This document shows positions 22,771-32,974 of a stretch of DNA of 64,000 bases, one piece after another; position 1 is the stretch's first letter; each line of letters opens with the position of its first letter. The notes under the pieces were generated by a model, which was not told the DNA's origin, did not search any database, and saw only the letters and a program-made list of their open reading frames with translations. This DNA comes from Amblyomma americanum (Eukaryota; Arthropoda; Arachnida; Ixodida; Ixodidae): NCBI RefSeq assembly GCF_052857255.1, contig NC_135497.1:350812799-350876798 (forward strand), read 5' to 3'. The position numbers were made by a program, and so were the translations under genes.

Positions 22771-23774
22771 CAGGTATGGCTTTTTTTGCGTGGTGCGCTC
22801 GTCGGCGACAGCCAGCTGAAATTTCTGTACAGTTCTTGCTTCCACGACATTGCGACGACTCCCAAAAGGCGCTGACACGCGAGAAATCGCCAGCGACATA
22901 AAGGTACGCATTTTATCTCAAATTTCGCTTCATGAAGTGCTGTACCGCTTACCTATATGCCTTGCGCATTCCAGGACCTCGTTTTCCTGCTGCAGGAGCA
23001 CGTGGCTAGTGTCGTGCTGGTGTTCAAATTTTTGCAACTCCATTACGACGACCCACACAAGGTGCGGTTTGAGGACCGCCGGCGTCGCCATCTGAACCGC
23101 CGTCTGACAGCCACGATGAAGCGCTTGTCGGGCGTGCGCGTTCTCAATCACGAAGTAAGGGTTGAACAACGTTTTCGCAAGTTTTCTCATGCAGAACTCG
23201 CCAAATTGCGGCGCTTGTAACGTAACGTTTTTTGCAGCATCGTTTCCTGGATGCTTTTGGCGAGCCGATGCTGTCCTTATTTGCCGCGGACCGATACCAC
23301 GTGGCGAGACGCCGGGGCATCGACCCCAGTGCGCCTTTGTTCCTTTGCAGTGGCAAGTCCAGGGTAAAAGTGGCGACGATAATTCTGCCACTACAATCTG
23401 CCCTTTTGGATCGCTATCAGCTGTAACGGCAAGTCCAGAGGTTCCGACTCGCGCATTGTGGAAATCGCGCCTGGCTTAAGTGTCCAGCATTCACCCAGTG
23501 CAGTGCAGCTTTGTTTAATTCCTTAGAGACTTCTCGCGCTTTGTCTAAATCGACGGCAGCCGTGAAAATTTACATATTAGACCTCGCTACGGCTTTATCC
23601 CAGCGCAGCGCGCCTTTGTTTCTTTGCGTTGGCAAGCGTTAGAAGCGCGCGCCGTCTCGCGCTTTGTCCAAGTCGGCTCTAAAACTTGCGCTAGGCCTCG
23701 TTGCCTGGTTGACAAAGTGCACGGCTTTGTTCCTTTCAATGGCAAGCCTCTGTCGCTACAGTCGGCGGCCTTAA

Positions 23775-24674
23775 AGCCTGGACTCCATGTACGCGAAAAC
23801 TCACGCGAACGCGAAGGCGGCGGCGACGGCTGACGTTCGCTCCGTGGCTTGTGGGCAACCTCCATGCAAGCGAAGGCGGCAGGCGACGCGAACCCGCGAC
23901 GTGCGCAGCCGACTCCGTGCTTTGCGCACTCAAGCTTAGAAACACGCCCGTAACCTGTACTCTCTCTTAAAATTTTGTGAGTGTGCCTCATAGCCAGGGC
24001 CAAAGAAATATTTCCTCTACGGCAGCGGTGTAGCGGCAGTGGAGATAGCCAACGGCGTGCTTGCGGAGACGAAGTCACATCACGGGGGAGGTGTGCTTTC
24101 GTTCGGTGCATGTGCACTCCGGCTTAGTAAAAACACTCCCATAAACTGTCACCGTAGTTTGATTGTAAGTGAGCAAACTATAATTTACCAGTGAGAATGC
24201 GCGCCGCGAGTGTTTCTGCACAGTTGGAGCGCAACGGCACGGTGGATCGAGCGCCGGTACCCGCGGCTCGACACGCATCTCTCCCTGCAGTACGCCCGCT
24301 TGCGTAGCCCGCTCCAAATGCTGTTAGCTTTCCGCACCCGACAAGTAAATTGTTTTAATTATTTAAATCATGCGGGTCTGCCTCTCAGCTACAAAACCAA
24401 ATATTTTATCGACGGTGGCGATGACCAAGACGACGGGCGGGTTTCGTGAGATGTACCCGTGAGAAACCGTAGACAAACCGGAAACGGCTTTGGGGGGCTC
24501 TGGTTGGCCAATCGCGTGGGGGACTTCCGGGCGACGAGCGAAATTTTCTGTGGGTGCAGATCCGAGCGACACGGCAAGCGACACATGCATTTTGCTTCGC
24601 GCGACGGCGTCGCTCGTCGCTTGCCGCCGTCGCCTTCGCCTTCGCGTGAGTTTTCGCGTACATGGAGTCCAGGC
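23775..24674. mobile_element. 900-bp TIR element (MITE) with TTAA target duplication
   Basis: Ends in long inverted repeats: AGCCTGGACTCCATGTACGC at the left and its complement at the right, continuing through AAAACTCACGCG and GC-rich CGAAGGCG repeats. TTAA flanks both sides (23771-23774, 24675-24678). Copies B (near 52710) and C (near 57425) of the host element Q have a single TTAA at the exact site, so this is a confirmed insertion. No transposase is encoded; internal frames lack domains. TTAA targeting is used by piggyBac-like and Kolobok-like transposons; which one mobilised it is unknown. Confidence 0.9.
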
Positions 24675-25526
24675 TTAATTTTTATGATCGCTGTCAGCTT
24701 CAACAGCAAGTCCAAGAAAAGTTATGACGTTCGCGCGGTGTGGAAATCGGCGGTAGCGACAAAAAACTCGTGCTTGTAGCTGCGGACTTACCCAGCTCCA
24801 GTGCGCCTTTGTTTATTTCCGTGGCGACTACCCGCGCTTTGTAGAAATCGACGCCAGCCGTGAAAATTTACATATTAGACCTCGCTGCAGCATTAGCGCA
24901 GAGCGCCTTCGTTTCTTTGCGTTCTAACTTGTTTGCTCGTTACTTTTGTTCTTTTCAGTCGTTTCCTGAATCTGTCCAAAGAGCCGGGCTAGGCTAGGTG
25001 GATGATTGTTCGCCGTCAGTGGAACCACATGGCGATCGCACTGCATACAGCACGACTTTGGTCCATGTGTTTTTTAAATAAAAACATCAGGTGTTGAAGG
25101 TCGTGCCCGAGGATTGCTTCGACAGCTGGGGAAAAACCATGGGGACCGCACACGCTGTGTCGTCGCTGCCAAGTAAAGAGGCACAAAACGGCTGTCAACC
25201 TTAATAAAGGCCCTTCTCGGGGCCGCCTCAGTGTTTCCTGGCAGATCACACGCTTTCCACCCTGTGCACGTGTTCTCCCCATTTCCAATTAAATAGGTCC
25301 TTCAAACCCTGCAGAAGGCTTGAATTAGGAACTGCTAATATCAATATGGTACTTGCGAAACAATAGCGGCTACAATAATAAAGATGAAGAGGGGCTGGAG
25401 TTACACGCAAAAAAGGTAGGAGGTACCCAGATAAGCTGAAATGGTTTTGGGCGGGAGTCTTAGTTATTCTATATAAGACTCAAATAATGCATATTCAGCG
25501 TTTATCAAGGTTTTTGTAGAAATATA

Positions 25527-27014
25527 ATGAACATTAAGCAATCTAAACGAATAAGAGAACCATGGATCACGCCAGAGCTCAGAAGAATGATAAAGAGCAA
25601 AAACAAGTACCATGCCTTTTTAAATAATCACTCTCTAGCATCTCTTATTTAAAAAAAAACAAGAAATAATCTAAACGCTGAGCTTATGCGTGCTAAGATT
25701 GTGTATCATCAAAAACTGTTCTCTGATGTTAGAGTGAAAAATCCAGACACTGTGTGGAAAGTTGTAGATAACTTGTTACGTCGCAATACGAAAAATGCGC
25801 CAGCTCAATGAATAATCTATAAGGGCTCTGAATTATCCGGTCAGGCTCTTGCTGGCCATTGAAACAGCAATTTTTTAACTACCCATTTACCTATGATGCA
25901 TCTACCTGAAGTTCCATCATCTTGTAGCCCTTTCGAAAGCCTTTTCCTTGAGCCCACCAGTGAGACCTTTATGAATTTGAATAATAGCAAAGCCTTAGAT
26001 GTTGACAATATTCAGATAAAACCAGTGAAATATGTACTATCATATATTGCACCTGTGCTTGCATACATCTTCAATTTGTTAACTGAAACGGGAGTTTACC
26101 CGGAAGAAATGAAGAAAGCAAGAGTGACAGTTGTGTTTAAAGGGGGAGATAAAGATGTAGTGTCCAATTATAGACCAATATCTGCGATTCCAGTCTTTTC
26201 AAAGGGCTTGAAAAAAGTAACCTTTTCCCGTGTAGTGAACTTTTTTAATGCAAAACAAATCCTGTCTGAGGCTCAATTTGGCATCCGAAGGGGAAAGCCG
26301 ACGGAAACGGCTTTGTTATCACTTAAGGAATGCATGCTGCAAAACACTGAAGCAAGTATTCTCACTGTCGGACTCTTCATTGATTTTAGTAAGGCTTTCG
26401 ATTCCCTAAACCATCAAATTTTAACTCATAAACTTTCTCAAAACGGAGTTCGTGGAACACCTTTAGACCTCATGAAATCATACCTGCAAAATCGAAAACA
26501 ATCTGTCTATATCCACAACCATCAGTCTTCTTTTCTGGCGGTACGAAATGGTGTGCCTCAAGGCAGCATTCTGGGCCCGATGCTTTTTAACATCTATATA
26601 AATGACATTGTGCATATTTATGACAAAGCGAAATTTATTATATATGCCGATGATAGCAGTTTACTAATCCCTGGTCACGACATAAACAAGTTAATTGAAG
26701 AGTGCAACGTAATCCTTACGAAACTAGAGAACTGGTCCTCTTCTAATTGCCTCCAAATAAACCCTATAAAGACTAAGGTAATAATTTTCCGTGCAAGGAA
26801 CAAGCCAGTCGAACTACAACGCGCTCCTAAATACGCAGGTCAAGAAATTCAAATTGTAGACAGCCACAAAATCCTTGAAGTTACTTTCTCGTCGCATCTC
26901 AGGTGGAATCGACATGTGGAAAATATTTGCAGAAAGCTCTCTTCAGTAGCAGGTGTTCTAACACGATGTCGATGGCTCCTTCCCACTCACGTGAAAATTC
27001 AAATTTATCATGCT
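25527..27014 (+). pseudogene. Q copy A reverse transcriptase, CR1-like
   Basis: RT remnant opening with a linker (REPWITPELRRMIKSKNKYH) typical of the region just before CR1 RTs, then [38 protein letters not shown] and YADD at 26643-26654. The frame has stops near 25650 and 25808, after which it is open from 25893. The C-terminal thumb region is cut at 27014 inside HVKIQIYHA. The endonuclease that normally precedes this linker is missing. B and C carry the same gene in better 3' preservation. Confidence 0.9.
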
Positions 27015-27540
27015 GCAGGTACCCGGACAAAGCGGATCTCACGCACTGTGCACGGAACAAAAAACCTAAGCGGCCGATTCAATAAAGATTTTCCGGAGTT
27101 TTGGAGAGAGCCTAAAACTGAAAGGCAGTCTGCAAGAATAAGAACCCGTGCTACATGTCTGGGAATTTTGAGAAGAATCAAACCAATAGCCAAAAACTCT
27201 ACGAAGAATTTAGAAGTATAATCAGGGATACGAACGGAATAGCTCCAAGCCTGATCCTGCGAATATATCCCAATCGCCTCCTTCTCACAGCTGCCGGAGG
27301 CATCAGTGGAGAGAACAGTATGATGAGGAAAATTGTGTAGGTGTTCAGAAAGAAGACCATTTAGGATATCTGCGGGCATATGTTTCGCATAGAACGGGTA
27401 AATATGGTCGTAATAGAAGACGGGGTCAGCCTGCGTATCAGCAACTCGTTGCAAGGAGATCCGATCAACCTGAAGCGGAGCTTGCGTGAACCTAACTTGC
27501 GGAAGCTGATAGCGTGGCCAACGTTGCTGTTGTTGTAAGC
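27015..27540 (-). pseudogene. I-type LINE RNase H fragment (minus strand)
   Basis: Translated on the minus strand this gives PFYAKHMPADILNGLLSEH, then the RNase H start LSTDASGSCEKEAIGIYS and LILADCLSVLGSLQ, ending at the FVRVP part of the conserved WVPGHSG motif. It is related to, but clearly diverged from, the RNase H at 8640-9010, so it is a different I-type subfamily. It is truncated on both sides, by Q copy A at 27014/27015 and by another I-type 3' end at about 27540. Confidence 0.82.
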
Positions 27541-27690
27541 CTATCAAAAGATGGCACATACCCACACTGGGCGATCGGCGAAGAATCCGGTGGCTATTCA
27601 CCTTTACTCAATTAACAAAAAAGAAAACCACGCGGGAACGCAACACTGGCGGATGTGCTGAATTTCAGGAACAAACCGTGCAACAAGTAA
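27541..27690 (-). mobile_element. I-type LINE 3' end (minus strand)
   Basis: The reverse complement matches 9590-9705: CACCGGTGTTGCG-like sequence, TTTTTTGTTAA, GGTGAATAGCCACC and GTGTGGGTATGTGCCA. It lies directly 5' (in its own sense) of the RNase H fragment, which gives a head-to-tail order of two I-type pieces. Confidence 0.75.
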
Positions 27691-28841
27691 CAAAAATATT
27701 CCTGAATCAGGTTTTACATTGCATATTGAACCATGACTGTACCAAAGCAATGAGACATAAGTGAAGCATTTCATTCCTTTCATGACATAAATGAGTTATG
27801 AGGTTTGTTGAACAATTAAAAAAGTGATTTTTCATGGCAGCCAGCATGGGCCATTTCAAGTTATAGCTCAGGATTACAATCACTTCTGATATAGATGACA
27901 CGCATGCTATGAAAGCAAGATAATTTTTTTCCTTTTTTTATGAGAAATGCACAGGCAGTTTCAAGGCTTGCTTAACAATTTAATTTCTGGCGTATACACA
28001 AAGGCATGTCTATAAATAATTCGTGCGTTACACCCGAACCAACATTACTTAAGTTGGTAAATCATGTTCATTACCTGGGTGTTATTAATAGCAAACATAT
28101 GCTAATGCTGCTAATGTTATAGACGAACAAACAGTGGTTTTATGAAGACATTAAGTAATACGTGATACTGTTGTGTCCATCAGGTAATGAACTGTGCGGC
28201 AGTTTCAGTTTCTCTTCTCTTATTTTCAAATTCAATTCTCTTACTTTCAGTTTCTCTTCTTCAGAGTTTCAGTTTCAGTCACATGCATGTTGCTTGACAC
28301 CGCGTATACGTGACGCAGGAAAAGTAGAGGGGGGGGGGGGGGGGGGGGGGGTCGGAGGAAACTTGGCGTCAGCATGACATCGCTCGCTCCGGTGTGTCGT
28401 TCGATCTTGCATCTACAATACAACAACGTGCCGACGAGGTAAACCTTTACTATGAGTTTCACGGGATCTTACGCCCCCTCGTACATTCCTGAAAACCCCG
28501 GATCAGCCACCAATACCATGGAACCAGTGGAAGGCACTGTTTTCAACCTACTTAGAGGCGTCTGGCGCCTGAGTTTCCTGCATCCCGGCGAAAAGCTATA
28601 GATGCTTCTGCATTCGCGCGGCGTCGGAGGTCAGCGTCATTCCGGAAAGCCTCCCGCCACGAGCGGAATTTTAAAACGAAGGAGACCTCAATTAAGTAAA
28701 GTTACGAAACGCGAAGATGCGTCCAATGTGCCTCCGCCCGCCTTCCGTCGCGGATACAAAAAGAGGGCTCCTTCCTAAAAACTGAGAGAGAGGGGAGAGT
28801 AACAGAAAGAAAATGGGGAACGAAGGCGCGAAATCGCCCAA
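27691..28841. other. Unassigned DNA with a 22-base poly(G) run
   Basis: No gene seen. A run of 22 G lies at 28330-28351, preceded by a TTTCAGTTTCTCTTCT-rich pyrimidine tract (28200-28280). The run could form a G-quadruplex on the plus strand, or be an assembly-length uncertainty. Confidence 0.4.
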
Positions 28842-29275
28842 GTGTGCGTTATTGCTGTTGGAAACTTCACGTTTCAGTGGTTCCAACATATTTCAGCCAG
28901 CTTGAATGATCCGTTGCTCAATACCGTGGATTTTCACCACTTAAAGTACCCATGGGATGTCCGGTGGTGTAAATCAAGGCGTTTTGAGGTGTCAATGACG
29001 CTTCTGCGATGCAGAATCCCTCGCTTAAATTTGTACTTACGCAGATACGGGTTCCCTGCGACAAACCTTTGTGTCTCATGTGGGCAAGTTGAAACATTAG
29101 ACCATTTTCTCCTCTCTTGCCGGCGGTTGTTTAAGGAAATCAGTATTTGCAGGTCCCTCTTCCAGTCTCTTCCAGTTCTTCTCTCGTTCGGTGCGAGCGC
29201 CAAGGAATTCCCGTTAAGCAGTGCTTGTGGCTACCTTAATGATTACATAAGTGCAACTGATCGGTTACCTTGTTA
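28842..29275 (+). pseudogene. I-type LINE ORF2 C-terminus, 5'-truncated
   Basis: The frame covers the end of an I-type ORF2: LRCRIPRLNLYLRRYGFP, then the Cys/His motif LCVSCGQVETLDHFLLSC, and terminates in ATDRLPC-stop, equivalent to SHRLPC-stop of the copy at 9477. The upstream part is unrelated; the LINE sequence begins near 28870. It encodes nothing functional alone. Confidence 0.85.
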
Positions 29276-29515
29276 GCTGTATACAAAATTCTGTCTCATG
29301 TCCGAAATGCTTGGTTCTATTCCTGGTAATTCATATTTCTTAAATTTAATTGAATTTTCCTATCTTTTTCTTGATTCAGTCTTCTACGCCGCCGCCTCAC
29401 GTCTTTTTTCCCGGGCAAATACTTTATTGGCAAATCTCCATTGTACCTTGGCCAATCCCCCCGCGTGGGTATGCGCCATATTTACTGAGGTGAAGAAGAA
29501 GAGTGTGGACTACAA
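29276..29515 (+). mobile_element. I-type LINE 3' UTR with GAAGAAG tail
   Basis: 3' UTR ending in GGCCAATCCCCCCGCGTGGGTATGCGCCA and then a purine-rich GGTGAAGAAGAAGAG tail, the diverged counterpart of the terminus at 9680-9730. Confidence 0.75.
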
Positions 29516-31379
29516 ATACTATCTGTACTTGTGCTCTATGTGTTTTTTTTTGTCTGTTTGCAATGTAAGCCATTACTAGGTGGAAAGGCATGCACGTAAT
29601 GGACATACCCTGCGCACATGAATGAGGAAAGCTGGCCATGGTTGTCCACGCATTGCCAACAAAGCAACGGGACCTTCATGAATGCGGAAAGCTGGCCATG
29701 GTTGCCCAAGCATTGCCAACAAAGCAACGTGACCTTCAATAAACAGGATAGGGTTGTGACCCCTCACATGCAATGATTTCCATACAATTTGAAAATGTGG
29801 CAATTTACAGCAGTCCCGTGGTTATATTGTTGCAAAACAAGCCAGCTCATTAAGGCGGAAACATTTTTAGAGGCTGCCAAAAAGGAACATGTCAAAAAGT
29901 TACACATAGCATCCTGTTTCATTGATGTTGTTTATATGTGTGGTAAACGATATGAACAAGCATCTCTTTGTTGGCTAACTGCTTTGCTATCCACACTGTA
30001 AAAAAAAAATGCTCCGCAGTACAAAGAAACCCGCTGGTAATGCGTTGCCGGAGGGTTTTCCGCAACATGAGGTACGGACTAAATGTCAGAAACAGAGACT
30101 CCGTATGACGACTGTCACATTCTTGGTAACGGAAAGTTACGCCATGCTATGCACGGGACCGAAATCGTTTCTTCACAACGAATGCTTATGTTTTGTTCTT
30201 ATTGAAGTTTCCGCAATGTGTATGCATACGTCCTCCGTTCACTCGGAAGTCATTTCATCTAGAGCGGAAATTATCTGTATTGTAATTATGTACTTTCTGT
30301 AGTACATGAACATGCGTCTTCGTATAGCTTCTGCCCGCAATGTTCACTGCAGATATAGCCGTCCAGGTGCCGAAGAAATAAGTATTATGTACAAGGCTTT
30401 CCTTTACGCATATTATGTGGTGCATACGTACAAAGAATGCAGCTTAGAATGAAAGAGTGGTAAGTGTTTGGGTGAGTACAAGTACATACGTTTTATTTTC
30501 ATGGCAAACTACACACATTGTACACCTGCACATTGCTGTCGGATCCATCTGAAAAGCATAAAAAAAATCCTCATTTAGTGGTCACACAACACCAAATATA
30601 AATTTCACAAATACATTTCAACCATCCGCTATTGAACAATCGGCTTTCGTAGAAGCTTTCAAAAGCCATTCACCGAGAACCAACCCGCTATAATTTATTG
30701 CCCAAAATTCATTTCTCATAACAGTAAACAGTAAAAACCACAGGTCCAGAAAGAAGCAGACAAAATGCGCTTTCCCGGGCGGCACTGTGCGCATGAAAGT
30801 CTTTACAGTTGCTTATCATTTTGTGCAAATAGAAAGTAGCTCAGGATGGGGGCCAGATGCAATTCAATGCAGGTGCCTTTCTGTACATAGTACTAAATGC
30901 ACAACTTAGCGAGCAAGGAACATTGGTAACATATGGAAAAGGTGGGAGACGCTTGCCGAATTTATCGTCCATCCAATTTGTTATAGGCAAGACAAGACGA
31001 AGCGAAAGTCCCGCACTCAGTTTATATCCAGTTCCCGGGCATGCCCGTTGCGGCAGATTATGACGCTTTTTATTATGACACAAACTTAGAATACGGCCCC
31101 AGGAAGCACACTTCCCCAAAACCGCATGTTTTCACTCATAGCTTCCATTATCTCAGCATGTGCAAGAAAATGTACTAATATCTGATGTCAGTGAAAATGC
31201 AGTCACACGTACCGGAAGCAGCTCACTAAGGCATTCCAATATCTCTGCAGTGTGCCTCACAAGGAACGGATGCTCAAGTTTCAAAAAAGGGCTCTTGGCA
31301 GAAATTTAACCAAAGGCCGTTGCCATGTGAACCTTTTCAAAATGATGACCCAGAAAGACGAAGTGTCCTCATATGTCTG
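29516..31379. other. Unassigned DNA with a two-unit tandem repeat
   Basis: No supported gene. A 60-bp unit (AAAGCTGGCCATGG core) is present twice, at 29619-29678 and 29679-29738, with 5 or so differences. Further along, frames of up to 97 codons show no domain. Confidence 0.4.
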
Positions 31380-32090
31380 ATGCAAAAGAAGGATGAAGGC
31401 ATGAGTCTTTCTGCTTTTTGAACAGCTGTGATAAGTTTTTTACTGGTACTGCTTGGTGCAGCTTCAGTCTCCTTCTTGACATTTTGTGAATTATATATCT
31501 GCGAAAGATCTCGCTAGCAAACATTTTGGCACTAATGGAGAAGCAAAAAGACCCATGTCCTAGGCCTTTTTTTGTGACACTAAAGGAAGGCTTGCCTTTT
31601 AGAGTCATTGATTACGAAGAGGTCCATGTGGCAACAAACCTTGAGAGAATTCCTTCAAGGGCTCTTTGTTCTCATGAGGTGCCCTGTAGATATATCACAA
31701 CACCTCAGTGAGCTTTTACTAGCCCTGTGAGTTCACTGTCACTTGACATCAAGGGTATGTACTTTTCCTCGCCACATGCAGCAATGATGTATATGTCAAG
31801 AGAAAGCATAAAAGATTTCTAAGTGCAATTCCAGATTGCTTGCGGAGGAAAGCACAAGAGTGGCCATGCTCAGCTGTTACCTTTGCTTCTTGCTCGAGTT
31901 CTACTGTGAGTACTATGTAATGACAGGTGTCTGCATCAACTCATATTTAACACCCGTCCTGTGCGACCTCCATCTTGCACTACATGACAGGCAACTTTAT
32001 AACACCCTTCATGCAAAGAGTGTCATCAGGGTCGGTGTGTTCTGTCAGTTTCCTGGTCCTGTGGTTTGTGCTGTTTTCTACTCTTAAATT
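31380..32090 (+). pseudogene. Penelope-like reverse transcriptase fragment
   Basis: Pieces of a PLE RT are readable in shifting frames. DPCPRPFFVTLKEGLPFRVI (about 31550-31610) resembles the PLE 'KTHK..G.PFRVI' region, SLDIKGMYFSSPH (31739-31777) is motif A, and GVCINSYLTPVLCDLHLALHDRQLYNTLH (31938-32024) is motif B. After that, the YVDD-type box is lost by frame decay near 32035. PLEs pair this telomerase-related RT with a GIY-YIG endonuclease; none follows here. Stops and shifts make it inactive. Confidence 0.75.
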
Positions 32091-32974
32091 ATTTACTGCC
32101 TTCATTCTCCACTCCATGAAGCCTGAATGTGCTACAATGGGCTGCTCCACGCGTCGTGGAGCAGCCCAGTGGCCATTTTTTTTCATACGTCGGAGGCACT
32201 CAGCTCGAAAGCCATGCTTACTATATTCAGCAGACAAGGGTACATGTGAGACACATCATTAATAACTAATTCTCACAGTGGTATCTGGTGCAAGAATATC
32301 TAAATACTACTCAATTTTTGCTTAAGTTTTCAGATACACTCTTAGATTAAAAACATAATTTGGCTACATTAGCAGAAGCACAGCACCAAGGTACTCACCA
32401 GTTACCTGAAGCACTGTACACAAGTTCTCGTGCCATCATGAATACAGCACACTGTCCACGTCTTCATAATGCCATGTCACTCCAGCACTTCGGTAGCAAA
32501 ATTTTCCTTAAAAAAAAAGTTTTGTTTATGTTAGACTGGTAATATTTAATTTTACTATATACTATGTACTTCTCATTGTACTGCCCCAGACTAAAAAATA
32601 CCAATGAACACGCTTTGAATTATGTCATATGTGATCACCAAATTATGTGATCACCATTATGTGATCACCAATTTGTTCTTAGAAATTCTGATTGAAATAA
32701 ATCTGACAAAATATTATTTCAGAAAATGTGGCACAAGGAAGAAGGACGCTAGCTAGATAACCTGGACGAATGTTTTCAGTTGCATGCAGCCACCCGGCAC
32801 CATTGCACACAAAATGTACAATAACGTGGGTTTTACCTTTCCGAATAGAATTTAATGCTGCAAACATTTAAGTAAAAAAATTTCAACCTTCCATTCCGCA
32901 TAAAGGAAAGAAAATTCCTCTCGTTTTTTCACAAGCCTCTGCAAGTACACAATTCAGTGAATCTACTCTACAAG
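32091..32974. other. Unassigned spacer with a perfect 13-bp hairpin
   Basis: No gene. A perfect hairpin, GGGCTGCTCCACG / CGTGGAGCAGCCC with a 3-base loop, lies at 32139-32167 and is followed by an eight-base T run. TGTGATCACCA is repeated around 32630-32670. Confidence 0.45.

Larger units (their letters stand above)
22531..27014 (+). mobile_element. Element Q copy A (3'-truncated, carries a MITE)
   Basis: Starts AAGCGTTTGCGGGTCGG and is colinear, in the opposite orientation, with 54546-58590 (C) and 49801-53927 (B). The order is a GC-rich 5' module (22531 to about 25500), then a CR1-like RT (25527-27014). The 5' module includes a run of GGCCGGCC units near 22685, a stretch of 87 codons identical to C (22957-23220), and imperfect subrepeats of about 110 bp at 23525-23635 and 24820-24930. 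A 900-bp MITE interrupts it at 23775-24674. The RT is cut at 27014, where a minus-strand I-type fragment starts. No endonuclease domain could be recognised in the 5' module in any of the three copies. Confidence 0.8.

Noticed and set aside
22930..23391. 153-codon minus-strand frame in the Q 5' module
   Set aside because: Antisense shadow of the 87-codon sense stretch; stops appear in copy B.
23587..24117. 176-codon minus-strand frame overlapping the TTAA MITE
   Set aside because: The frame crosses the insertion border of the MITE, so it cannot be an ancestral gene.
25016..25288. Minus-strand protein of about 90 residues conserved in all three Q copies (also 52099-52371, 56820-57113)
   Set aside because: It is antisense to the element, the C copy shifts frame, and conservation is explained by recent common descent.
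28330..28351. Regulatory G-quadruplex
   Set aside because: A homopolymer of 22 G may fold, but nothing nearby links it to a gene, and such runs are often misassembled.
29619..29738. CRISPR-like or satellite array
   Set aside because: Only two adjacent 60-bp units with no spacers, in a eukaryotic genome.
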